NCBI GenBank assembly: GCA_023853785.1
Contig: JAJIRX010000783.1
Span: forward strand, 1 to 64,000
Reading direction: 5' to 3'
Length of the DNA: 64,000 nt
Source: Psilocybe azurescens
Taxonomy: Eukaryota; Basidiomycota; Agaricomycetes; Agaricales; Agrocybaceae
The notes under the pieces were generated by a model. The model was not told the DNA's origin. It ran no database searches and saw only the letters and a program-made list of their open reading frames with translations. A program made the translations under genes and the position numbers. This document shows positions 34,745 through 45,252 of the stretch, in pieces (within the stretch, counting starts at the first letter, position 1; the number at the start of each line of letters is the position of its first letter).

Positions 34745-35882
34745 ATGGGACCATCAACCAACCTACCGTCACCTGACGGCCCACCAACATCCCCGACCAG
34801 CACGTCGCACAGCTCCTCGAATACTGGGTCGACAGAAAAAATAAAACGTCCAAGGAATTCCTTCTTCATCTACATGCAGTATAGAAGAGAAAACAGTCCT
34901 GTGCTCCTCAGAAACGGCGAGCCTAACAAAGTTTCCAGAGAAGTCATCAGCATATATTCCAAGGACTGGAAAAATGAGCCTGAAGATATCCGCGCGTACT
35001 TCGAAGCCCTTGCGGAGCAGGAGAAGCGTTTACATATGATCAGAATATCCCGGCTGGAAGTACCAGCCGAAGAGGCGAGAGAGTGGAGGAGCGAAAGGGC
35101 CGAGGTCAAGGAGGGCAAATGCGGCGAAAGGGCCACAGGCCATGAAGGATGGATCTTCCACAAAACGACCGGTGCCCTACTCTCGAAAAAAGCTATCAAA
35201 TCGAGAAGAAACTCTCTCCAAGGATGGGCATCCAACAACGAGTCGTGATCCCGAACATCACCTTGAGAGATTTGTCCACGAGGAGTGGGATGGGACAGCG
35301 ATGCGGGAATTTCAGTCTTGTGAGAATGCCAATGCGTCTCAAGAACAAAGCACGGTGCGCATCTTAACCTTTTTGCTGATGACTGGTCCTGATTTCCAGG
35401 TACTTTATTTCTAGATGTTAAGATTTGATGTGCCCGAAGAAAGCGTCGACTCGCAACTTTTGGACAATTATCCGCTCCAAACTTGGGACTCAAACAGCAG
35501 TAGTGGCACAACGACAACCACCAATGACGCTCCCGTATACTCATTACCAACAATGGTGGCACCAGCTTTGGAACCTATGGACGCCTTTACTGGCTATTAC
35601 AACAGCTACACCGAGTTTCTTGAAGGGAGCTCTTCCGTGCAGCCACAAATTCTTGTGTCTGAGGGTGTATATCCCGAGTATGCATATCCTGAGACACCAT
35701 TTGGTGCAGAAGAGGACTATACTCAACTGGGATCTAGTGACATTGCGCACGAGGATCCCAACCAATTTTGGTCGCCGCCAGTTAATGTGGATGAGGCGTC
35801 CACTGCTCAGGCTCAACAATGGGATTCCTTCTATGGACAGCCTTTCACCTCTTTTGACCAATCTGAAATTTGGGCCTACTAA
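34745..35882 (+). CDS. HMG-box transcription factor
   Basis: The ATG at 34745 starts MGPSTNLPSPDGPPTSP, a Ser/Pro-rich leader. An HMG box of the MATA_HMG/SOX type follows: KIKRPRNSFFIYMQYRRE, then PNKVSREVISIYSKDWKNE and FEALAEQEKRLHM. This fold bends DNA and binds sequence-specifically in the nucleus. The expected basic continuation YPGWKYQPKRRE is one frame over. The frame must shift near 35043 (ATCAGAATATCCC) to reach it; without the shift the ORF stops at 35248. The tail is Gln/Ser/Tyr-rich (TGYYNSYTEFLEGSSS, DSFYGQPFTSFDQSEIWAY), as in activation regions. One intron at 35354-35414. Its target and role are not known; relatives include mating-type and developmental regulators. Confidence 0.7.
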
Positions 35883-36471
35883 GGGCTTCGACTTCCCAGC
35901 ACATATCGTAACGGCGTTGATCATACCCTGGTTTCAACATTACTATCAAGGACACCGATTACTTTCTAATTCAATTAAAGCCACTCAAAGCTTCTGTCCC
36001 GCTATCAAATAACAATTGCTTTCTGCCAGTCTAACGGACATCCATGAACCATCTATCGCACCATATACCTCGCTTTTATATCATTGCTATGATTGCCGAC
36101 ACCCACCGTACGCATATTTAGATACCATTTCCTTTTGCATCCCATTTCTTTCTTTCTCTCATTTATTGTATAACACCTGCTTCATTTCGACTCGCATCGC
36201 AATCTGTACATAAAAACCACAACAAATACTCTCTTTTAAATCTTTCACTGTTGTACTTTCCTCTTATTGTTTTATTAAACATACGGACATTGGTTTATAA
36301 ATTGGTTGGTTTCATTTAAAATCTGTGTTCACGGTAGCTGATTTAACAAAAGTAGGAGATTTCCTTAAATTAGATGTAATTTATGCTGCAATTCAAAAAA
36401 AAAATGGATGCATGAAGTGTTCCAGAGCATGCTATCATACTTTAGAAGTGAAACAGAGGAGTAGAAAAATC
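35883..36471. other. Intergenic region
   Basis: 3' flank of the HMG-box gene, AT-rich. No gene supported. Confidence 0.35.
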
Positions 36472-36542
36472 TCTCCGCCTGGGAGTCGAACCCAGCTTTC
36501 GCGCGTGACAGGCGCGTGTACTAACCGATATACTAGCAGAGA
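36472..36542 (-). tRNA. tRNA-Asp (GTC), second identical copy
   Basis: Identical over all 71 nt to the tRNA at 14191-14261, with anticodon GTC. Downstream on the minus strand there is a run of five T, enough for Pol III termination. Flanking sequences differ from the first copy apart from the first base or two. Confidence 0.95.
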
Positions 36543-36622
36543 TGATGGCAGACACCGCCCGGCGCCCCCTCCCTGGCTGGCCAGTATGGTCGCCCATCCT
36601 AATCTCTTCCGTCAAATCAACC

Positions 36623-38689
36623 TCATTCCCTTGTTCCAATAATGTACCCTGGCTTGACCACGCCTTTTGAGAATGTCAATATAGGTCTGCCAGTTCTTAC
36701 AGGAAACCCGATGGCGCGATTGTCACGGATCTCGAAGAAACTGGAATAGAGAATGGGAGCTTTTGGGCTGGCTAACATACTGAGAACTGGTGGGAGTGTA
36801 ATGAACATATGGTCGATGTGGCTGAAGACGGGACGCTCGTAGCTCGTCCACAGGGCGTCCCAAATTTCGGAAGGATAAGTCGAGCATAAATTGACGAATC
36901 ATTGCGAGTAGTACAGGATAACCTGTATAAGGAAATGGTATGGCACCAATTGACTATGAAGTGACATTTTTACCAAAGTCCACAACAAATGAGCCGCCTT
37001 TCTCTGCCCTTTCAATAAGAGCCTATAGCATGCCAGTGGCGCCAGCTGCACCCATCCAATGAGGAGATATATGCATTATCAGTGTAACTATTTCAGAAAC
37101 ATAGTTTCCAGAGACGTACCAAGTCCGAGTTAGAAAACACGGGTGTAATAGGTTCATCGTTTCCCATTGCTCTTCCATACCCCATTTATAAGCCATAGCA
37201 CTAAGGCAAGGTGCAGTCAAGCCGATAATGTGCGACGTTTTGAACGGCTGGTACTCACTAGATCGCTAATTTGTTGCCATCCTGATCGATGTACCTAAGG
37301 TCCATTCCCATAACAGTTCTTATGCACATAAACAACTCCGCGTTCCTTATCCTTGAAAAAACCTAGAATATCTTCCTTGTCGAACCCCCATTTCTGCATA
37401 ACTCCAGGGCGGTACCCATCCACCACCACTTTGCTCTCTTCGATGAGCCCCCGAAATTTAGCGTGGTCTTCGGGTTTTGTGAGGTCTAGATGGGCGTTCT
37501 ACTTGTCTCAAGCTAGGTCACATAGGAGATGGGCGTTCTACTTGTCTCAAGCTAGGTCACATAGGAGATGGGCGTTCTACTTGTCTCAAGCTAGGTCACA
37601 TAGGAGGACGGTCATGTCGGTCACATTTGGAGATGTGTAGCTCGGCCAGCTCGCAGGTGACGGTTGGCGAGGCGATTATGCGCTGAGATCGACAACCTTC
37701 AGCCAAAAAAGGGGGCGCTCAGTATTCGTGCGCCCTTCCATGGGTATGTCCACCACCTGGACGCCTGTTTGGGATTCGGGACATGGTGCACCTCGAAGAG
37801 CCCCACGTGGGTGTCTGTTTTCCCTGTGTTCAGAGGCTTTGTATTCGTTAGTGGGAAGACAAATTGTGCCGGCTTGTCGGTATTGGTCGTTCATAAGCGT
37901 GTCGAGCACTTCGGCGGCGAGTTGGGAGGTTTTGGACTGGTACTCCCCCTCATCAAAAGTGACCGCCATCTCACCCTGATGTCATGGCGGTCACTTTTGT
38001 TGGGGGGAGTATATCTCCCAGTTTTGGGTGTGATCGGCGACTCCCTCGTTCGGATTGACGTCCAGGGCTTTCTCGGTATGTGATGCGTTCATACCGGCTG
38101 AAACGGAGAAAATATTAGAGAGCACATTTGGGTGAGGGGCGCAGTGACGTACTATGAACGTGGTGGTAGTGCCCGTCCTCGGTTTTATAAACGTTGGTAG
38201 TAGCTGCTTTTAATGGGCTCCCGAGCGCTCCTTGAAATTTGTCGCCGTCTGGCAAATACTTGGTGTAATCTGGATCGCTGTATCGTACTTTCCCCCTAAA
38301 GGATCAAGGATAGTCATGAATAGTGGCATGATGAACGATTGCGCATAATCGCTACAGAGGAGGAAGGTATTCAATACAAGCAATTAGTATCATGACCACT
38401 CAAAATCAATATATAAATCAATTACGAACGTGTTGACCACGATCTTCTGGTAATCGAGCCTGTATTTCTTCTTCAGCAGGACTTGCAGTAGACGCCTGAA
38501 ACCCCTTGATAGCAGAGATGCCTTCTGCAAAAAATCAGTTAACGGGAATACTAGGAGCATCGGTTCCGGTGTATTCAATGCTCTTGGTAGCTTCTTTGAC
38601 CTCAGCAAGTAGGAAGCCTGCAGTGGATTGTTGATAATGCCGTCGAAGAGCAGTTTGTGGCTTTCCGTGGCGACATAGTACGTCTCCAT
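36623..38689 (-). pseudogene. CaiB/BaiF-type CoA-transferase, decayed
   Basis: Fragments in correct order: KLLFDGIINNPLQA, then EATKSIEYTGTDAPSIPVN, LLQVLLKKKYRLDYQKIVVN, DYAQSFIMPLF, PDGDKFQGALGSPLKA, GMNASHTEKALDVNPNEGV, DQYRQAGTICLPTNEY, PLFWLKVVDLS, HLDLTKPEDHAKFRGLIEE, VVVDGYRPGVMQKWGF, GNDEPITPVFSNSDL, ALIERAEKGGSFVVDF and a C-terminal block ending VVKPGYIIGTRE. The family transfers CoA between carboxylic acids. Relatives of this type are common in fungi. The frame changes several times. In-frame stops stand where the family has Trp or Gln: TGA in place of Trp after PSIPVN, TGA and TAG near 37600, TAG in place of Gln near 37023. A 39-bp unit is tandemly triplicated inside. Clearly a pseudogene. 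Confidence 0.75.
37488..37604. repeat. 39-bp tandem repeat, three perfect copies
   Basis: Units start at 37488, 37527 and 37566 (AGATGGGCGTTCTACTTGTC and onward, period 39). The repeat lies inside the decayed CaiB/BaiF gene and multiplies a stretch that already carried two stop codons. Confidence 0.9.
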
Positions 38690-38859
38690 GCTGTTATGTT
38701 GGATGAGCAACAGGACAAGTGAAATGTATATTGAGGATGTCACATAAGTATTGTACACGCTGTCGGTAGCGGCGATAAAAGGTTCTCGAGAATATGTTTC
38801 TTACTTTTGTTTATAGACACAACAATGTGGTTGCTGGAAGTGTCTGCAGGCCTACGTTA

Positions 38860-39219
38860 TCAGAGCGTGCGTAGAAGAGCCGGCGGCCACAGCTGCATAA
38901 AGTTGGATGCATTCGAATTCGGCGATGGCGTGTTGCTTTTTCTGATTTTGCTCGCACGAGCAGCTCTCCTTCCTCTCGAAGCGTCATACTCTTTTTGCGT
39001 TAATTCGGCGTTCTGGGACGACCGGAACATCGCCTCCGGGTCCTTGCAAAGGAGCGACTGCGCTGCTGAACAGGACGTAGGTGTTTGGGCGGATTGCAAG
39101 CCTGTGTTGTTTTCTTCGATGGTGTCGGGCGGTTGGTTTGATCCGGCGGGTGGCACGAAGATATAGCCTGTTTCTCTGTCGATGACACGAGTCAGATTGA
39201 GCATGATGCTTTGTCCCAC
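38860..39219 (-). CDS. Small hypothetical protein (uncertain)
   Basis: An open frame of 119 codons from a Met at 39219. It reads NLTRVIDRETGYIFVPPAGS early and has a basic segment (GRRAARASKIRKS) near the end. No family is recognised and no introns are needed. An overlapping plus-strand frame of equal length makes the assignment uncertain. The neighbouring pseudogene begins about 170 bp downstream on the same strand. Confidence 0.3.
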   Translation of the reverse strand: MGQSIMLNLTRVIDRETGYIFVPPAGSNQPPDTIEENNTGLQSAQTPTSCSAAQSLLCKDPEAMFRSSQNAELTQKEYDASRGRRAARASKIRKSNTPSPNSNASNFMQLWPPALLRTL

Positions 39220-39661
39220 AGACGGATGTCAGTGTTGCTGTTGGGAGAGAAACCACCACACGGCGAGTATTTCGAATTCGACTCGACTGTAGTCTTCTAT
39301 AAGTGAATTTGTCTCCATGAACGCGCCAAACCGAGATGCAAGGGAGGCGGAGGGTGTCTGTTTTCTATATACGATAGATGTTGTACTGCGGTATAGAAGT
39401 CGAGATTGAGTAATTTGTTATCATGAGAAGGAATAATTGTTTTCACACTTAGTAGGTCTCCATGTTGCGAGATGACAGAACAATAATATGAGGGATCTCT
39501 AGTTGCAGCATCGGGCGAAGTGAAAGCAGAAGAACAGAGACGTATTTTGATGCATTTGTACGGTCACCGGGGGTTTCTTCATTTGGCTATTTTGGATACC
39601 ACGTGTTTAGACTGTTTTCTTTCGGACTCGGGAGTGAGTCGCGACTTGAAAGTTGCGCTCA

Positions 39662-42600
39662 ATGACTGCGCGCGTTCTATCTTCATGGAACGCATTTCAC
39701 AACCAGTGTAGACTTCGGAAACAAGGTCTATCTCGATATCTCTCAGCAAAGCCCGCGTCTGCAAGTACAGACAACAATGCTTTCTCGAAAACTTTGCTTC
39801 TTCCTAAAACCACATTTCCGTTGAGGTCGAATCTGAAGGAAACCGAGGCCACCTATAGGGACTTGACTTGTGACTCGTTGTATAGATGGCAGGTGTGCAG
39901 AATTATTCGCCAACGTGTCGGTGGCATCTGACAGGCTTGTCGCAGTGGGAGAACGCCAAAGGGCCCGTCTTCGTGCTGCACGATGGGCCACCCTATGCTA
40001 ATGGTGATTTGCACATGGGTATGTCACTCTACTTCTTGGATAAGCTCAGGACGTGTACTAATATGAACATGCCACATAGGTCATGCTCTCAATAAGATCA
40101 TAAAGGATATCATCAACCGATTTCATCTATCCCAAGGCCGCAAAGTCCAGTATGCTGCCATCCTCGTCATGTACCACCGACGCCTTGCTGAATCGATACG
40201 ACAGCTACGTACCAGGGTGGGACTGTCATGGTCTTCCGATTGAGAATAAGGCTATGAAGGAAATGAAGGTACGAGCCTTGCTAAATCTTACTTGCAGCAC
40301 ACAAGTTGACCATTGGATCATATCAAGCGCAGTCCACTGGACACGCCTGCATCGGTCATTCGCAAGGCAGCTAAGGACACTGCTTTGAGGGAAATCGACT
40401 CCCAAAGGGAGCAGTTCAGACCTTTGGCTGTTATGGCGGATTGGGACTCGCAGGAAAGAACGTATCGTACACTAGGTGAGCCGACCTTTCTTCCTTCCTC
40501 ATCATTTCCTTCTCTGAACCGTAACAGACCGTCAATATGAAATCAGACAGCTGCGTATCTTTCAAAAGATGGTCGAGAAAGGTCTGTTCGGCTGAAAGTC
40601 TGCTTCAACGATGCACATTAATTTTGTTCTCGTCGACTGGCAGGTCAAATCTATCGCCAACATAGACCCGTACACTACTCGCCCTCCTCCCATTCAGCTC
40701 TAGCTGAAGCGGAGCTCGAATACAAAGACGACCACGTCTCTCACTCTGTATATATCACCTTCGACCTCGATCCCAATGCCGCAATTACCAGTGGTCTGTT
40801 GCGGGGATTCGTATCAACCAGATCTAAGGTGCAACTTCTAGTATGGACAACCACTCCTTGGACATTAACGGCGAACATGGTATGTCATCATTCCCAATGT
40901 TTCAAGACGTTGGACTAAACTTGATATCTGCACTTGATAGGGCATTGCAGTCCACGATGAACTTGTCTACGACATCGTCTCTAGACAAACAGCAGAAGGG
41001 GATAATGCCTCTCTTCTTGTAGTTGCACATGACCGCCTTGATGCTCTTGCAGCATTTCTCGGACCACTTGAAGTCGTCGGCAGCGTAACCGGTAAGCAAC
41101 TCTTGCTACACCAGCAATCGACGCTCTACTCACTCCGACCTGCGACGACTCAGGGAAAGACCTTGTCGGCGTGTCATACCGTCCAATCTTCTCTTCTTCC
41201 TCTTCAGCACAAGCTCTCCAAATAATCCATGCGGCCCATGTGACGGCACTCTCCGGTACTGGACTCGTACACTGTGCACCAGCGCACGGCGCGGAAGATT
41301 ACGATGCCTTCCGATCTTTAAACCTCCTTCAATCCTCTGGTTCTACCGGTACCAACGTGTTGTGTCATGTCAACAGTAAAGGCCAATTTACATCAGACGT
41401 CGCCGACATAGTGGGTCCCGAACATGCAGAGAAGCTTGTAGGTAAGGAAGTGTTGGGAGATGGCAACAAGGCTATGGTCATGCTTTTGAAAGAGCTGGAT
41501 AAGGTGCTGAAGATTCAGAGGATAAAGCATCGCTATCCTTATGATTGGAAGACTAATGAGCCCATCATCGTCACGTAAGTTTCATTTATTGGGATATTGT
41601 CGTTTCACATCTAACATTCCGGAACAGCGCCACATCGCAGTGGTTTGCCAATCTGGACCATATCAAGACCGACGCTTTGGACGCCTTGAAGGAAGTTTCG
41701 TTCTTCCCTGAAGCTTGTAAGCACTCATCACCTCACGCATATATTAATAACTGACATATTACCTCTTCACCAGCTCGCAACCGCCTCGAAGCCTTCGTGC
41801 GCTCGCGCTCCGAATGGTGCATATCCCGACAGCGCGTCTGGGGCGTGCCCATCCCGGCGCTGTACCACATTGCCTCCGGCCGCGTCGTCCTCGACGCCCC
41901 CACGCTCGAGCACATCATCACCGCCCTCGAAGCCAAGAACCTCGACTGGTGGGACTCCCCATCGGGGCATTCGTGCCGCCCTGGCTGCTAGAAGACGGAA
42001 AGTCCGCGGCGGAGACGTGGGAGCGGGGCAGGGACACCATGGATGTGTGGTTCGACAGCGGCACGTCGTGGGCGATGCTCGCGGAGATGGGCGTTGGTCG
42101 CGATCGGGGAGAAGGAGCTGATGTGGGCACTGGCAATGGCATGAGCGTTGGTAGTGGAAGAAAGTTTGATGCGGATGTGTGCTTGGAGGGCTCTGATCAG
42201 CACCGTGGGTGGTTCCAGAGCCAGCTGCTGACTGCTATTGGATCGCGATCGTCTGAGGACACGCCTGTCAGCCCGTATGCGGCCCTCATCACCCATGGAA
42301 TGGTGCTCGATGAGAAGGGCAAGAAGATGAGCAAGTCGTTAGGCAATATCATCAGTCCTATGACAATTGTGAACGGATCTCAGGTGCGTTTCTGTGCAAA
42401 TTTCACGCATGTATTTATGTTCTCAACGTTCTGTATTTCTCTGTCTATAGGATGGGAAAAAACCGGCCTATGGTGTCGACGTTCTCAGACTTTGGGCAGC
42501 GACTGTCGACTTTTGGAGAGACATGTCGATTGGACCCACTGTCATTTCTCAAGCTGCGGAGTCTCTGCGCAAATTACGCAATTCTGCCCGTTTCTGTCTC

Positions 42601-43833
42601 GGGAATCTTGACGTTCAGACGTTGGATATATTGGGAAGGGTGCCGAAGGCTGATATGAGTATTGTGAGTCTTTGCGTATCTTGATTTACTCTTCGAAGTT
42701 CGCACATCTGACCATAACATTAAGATGGATCGATATGTTATGCATGAATTATATACCCTAGAACAAACTGCTTTAGAAGGCTATAAATCCTACAATTTCC
42801 CAAAAGGTATATTGATCAAAACATTTCATATGATTGGGTCGCTAACGGTGTATCCTTACGAGCAGTAATTAGCGCCCTGAATAATTTCGCAAACGTAACA
42901 CTATCATCACTATACTTTGATGTTACCAAAGATCACTTGTATGCGAACAGCATCCAGAGCCAGGAGAGAAGGGCAATTGCCACGGTTCTGGAGCAGGTTT
43001 GTCGTCTTACTTATGTACCTGCAGGCGTATTCATACCCTCATTTAGGTTCTGGGTACCATGACCAAGACAATGTCTCCCGTTCTTCCTTACCTTGCCGAG
43101 GAAATACATGCTACATGGAAAGCCGACAACAAGTCGGTCTTCATGACGCCTTGGACTCCTTTGGTACATATCAATACCGTCTAGAATCCCGTTCGTTCTT
43201 CTAACACAATAACAGAGCAATGAATGGAAGGACGATCAGGCAGCAGCCGAGATGTCTCAATTGCTCGCTGTTCGCGATATAGTCCTGTCTTTGCTCGAGC
43301 AAGCCCGACGTCAAAAGTCAGTTAAAATCAATCGTTCGAAGTATTCTTCATCCTAATAACCTTCCCCAGACATATTAAGAGCTCCCTCGAGGCTGAAGTG
43401 AGGATTACTCATCGTGGCGGTAATGATATCGACGAGATTGTGCGGTTGCTCACACGCGAAGGTAAATTTCTCCTATCCGCAGCCAAACGAGCAGTTTCCA
43501 TTGACGTGTCTTCTTCGTATTCAGAGGATTTCCTGAAAACCTTATTCATCGTTTCCGATGCATCCGTTTCGGCTGCGGCACCTTTCAACACTAAGGATGT
43601 CGAGTGGGCATACTCAAACACAACTGGTGTCAAAGGTAACCCTATTTCCCGCCAACCATCAATTGTTCTCATTTTTGATTGTGGGTCGAAATCAAATAGT
43701 TGGGCACAATACTCACTCGCTTCAAATCCATGTCGTACCGGCTACCCGTCATAAATGTCCGAGGTGCTGGACATTCACTCGAGAAGAAAATAATGATTTG
43801 TGTAATCGATGTTCGGAAGTTTGTAGTACTTAG
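39662..43833 (+). CDS. ISM1: Isoleucyl-tRNA synthetase, mitochondrial
   Basis: Class I synthetase charging tRNA-Ile. The ATG at 39662 begins [20 protein letters not shown], basic and lacking acidic residues, as expected of a mitochondrial targeting signal. HIGH motif in [17 protein letters not shown] (split by an intron near 40018-40078), then [15 protein letters not shown]. Editing-domain block [15 protein letters not shown] and [24 protein letters not shown] motif in [13 protein letters not shown]-terminal zinc-knuckle-like CPRCW and CNRC end the protein, as in bacterial-type and mitochondrial enzymes. About 14 exons. The frame breaks near 41945-41960, between [10 protein letters not shown] and [14 protein letters not shown]. 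One missing base would restore it. As this gene is expected to be essential for mitochondrial translation, an assembly error is likely. Confidence 0.88.
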
Positions 43834-44041
43834 CTTACGGGCAGTTGGTTGCTGTACAATATACTAATAGCTACCATGCAACTTCGAGTTTCTTCAACAT
43901 GGTACACGCATGTTTTCTTTTTAAGTTTAAGTTGTTCTCTTTAAGTTAAATTTTATGTTATTCAAAAGTGTATAAGACGGAGTAACGATCAGGCTTCACT
44001 ACATTCAATAAGTATGGCTTTATCAAAGTACGCAAAACAAA

Positions 44042-44103
44042 ATAAATATTGAGATCCGTAGATCTACCACTCCGGGAAAGCGTGTCATCCTTGTGCAGGG
44101 GCC

Positions 44104-44134
<31 letters not shown>

Positions 44135-44158
44135 TTCGTATGTCACCCCGAAGGGGAC
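44042..44158 (-). ncRNA. U6 spliceosomal snRNA
   Basis: On the minus strand the 5' hairpin GTCCCCTTCGGGG is followed by ACATACGAAAAAATTGG. Then come the near-universal ACAGAGAAGATTAGCATGGC, which contains the ACAGAGA box, and CCCCTGCACAAGGATGACAC. It is transcribed by Pol III and pairs with U4, U2 and the 5' splice site. A TATA-like CTATAG lies about 28 nt upstream of the 5' end. The 3' end is uncertain because there is only a weak T stretch downstream. Confidence 0.93.
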
Positions 44159-45252
44159 ATTAGTCTATGGTAGCAGTAGGTAGCTATAGTAAGTGTTTTG
44201 TATTTTGTTTGGCTCGCGGGGTCACACTTGTACCAATTTAGTAATCAATGACTGATGTTCTGGCTGAGCGCACTTCAGTGTACTATCTCGCCTGTCTTTA
44301 CCATCTCTCTTGTATATTGCTTGAGGCCTGAGATTAATTGGCCCATCCACTGTATAATTGGAGATCCGTCTTTCTCACTTCAACCTCAAATGTGTGAAAA
44401 ATTCATTAGTATTAGTAAACGGCATATTAATACTCTGAGCTCTGCCAGGCATTATCCGGCACTGTTCAGTCAATCCTGACACGTTGATTCTGAATACTCA
44501 ACTAAACATCCAAGGTGAGTATCTTCAAGTCATGCATGGACAGCAGAGGCTCTATGTCAGGAAATACAACGCAGACGCATTTTAGGCATCCGATGTTAAA
44601 AGAAGCTTGTCATACAGACAAACGTTCTAGGAAGCATTTTACGACCACCTTTCAACCTATATTAGAACTCTCCGTTTTCATTATTTATATCTCTTATCTA
44701 TCTACGAAATACATCCACGACGTTATCCATGGAGAACGTCAAGAATTACTATCGAGACTTTCTGATCGAATGGACGAGGACAGAAAGTGAGATAATTTTG
44801 AGATTTTTATCCGTAAGCGACGATTCTATCCACTGAAATTGTTCCTTTGCACGCTGAGGCCACGGCTCGCATTCTACTATTATCGTTCAAGAATCAAACA
44901 TCGAACTCGATTGCTGTGACTATTTTTGTTTGCGATCAGCAGTAATTGAACTGTCCTATCTATTTTTAGATCTAAAACACTTCACTCAATTTACCTCCGA
45001 GTCGGCGCAAAGCGCAGTACGGGAGTGCCCTAGTGGTACGTTATCATCATTGAGGCCGTGCATTGTGCAATGCTACATACATGGTGGTCAGAAAAGTTTC
45101 TTTCGGGTATAACCTTACTACAGAATAGAAAGTAAGCACATCAAATCTGACCGTTTCGGTCATGTGCAGAACACATATATAAGACCCACAAGGGAATGAA
45201 ACAGAACGGGTTTCGTTACTCTTCAGTTACAGACCTTACCCTCCTCCCTCAT
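44159..45252. other. Intergenic region
   Basis: Promoters of U6 (minus) and the antiporter (plus). A plus-strand open frame at 44515-44790 has one hydrophobic stretch (LELSVFIIYISYLSTKYI) but no recognised homology, so I do not call it. Confidence 0.35.

Noticed and set aside
37900..38030. Inverted repeat around 37960-38000 (GTGACCGCCAT... and ATGGCGGTCACTTTTG)
   Set aside because: A real local palindrome, but it lies inside the decayed CaiB/BaiF gene and shows no mobile-element borders; probably a local inverted duplication.
38807..39166. Plus-strand open frame opposite the small hypothetical at 38860-39219
   Set aside because: Equal length to the minus-strand frame but no better evidence; the minus frame has more protein-like composition.
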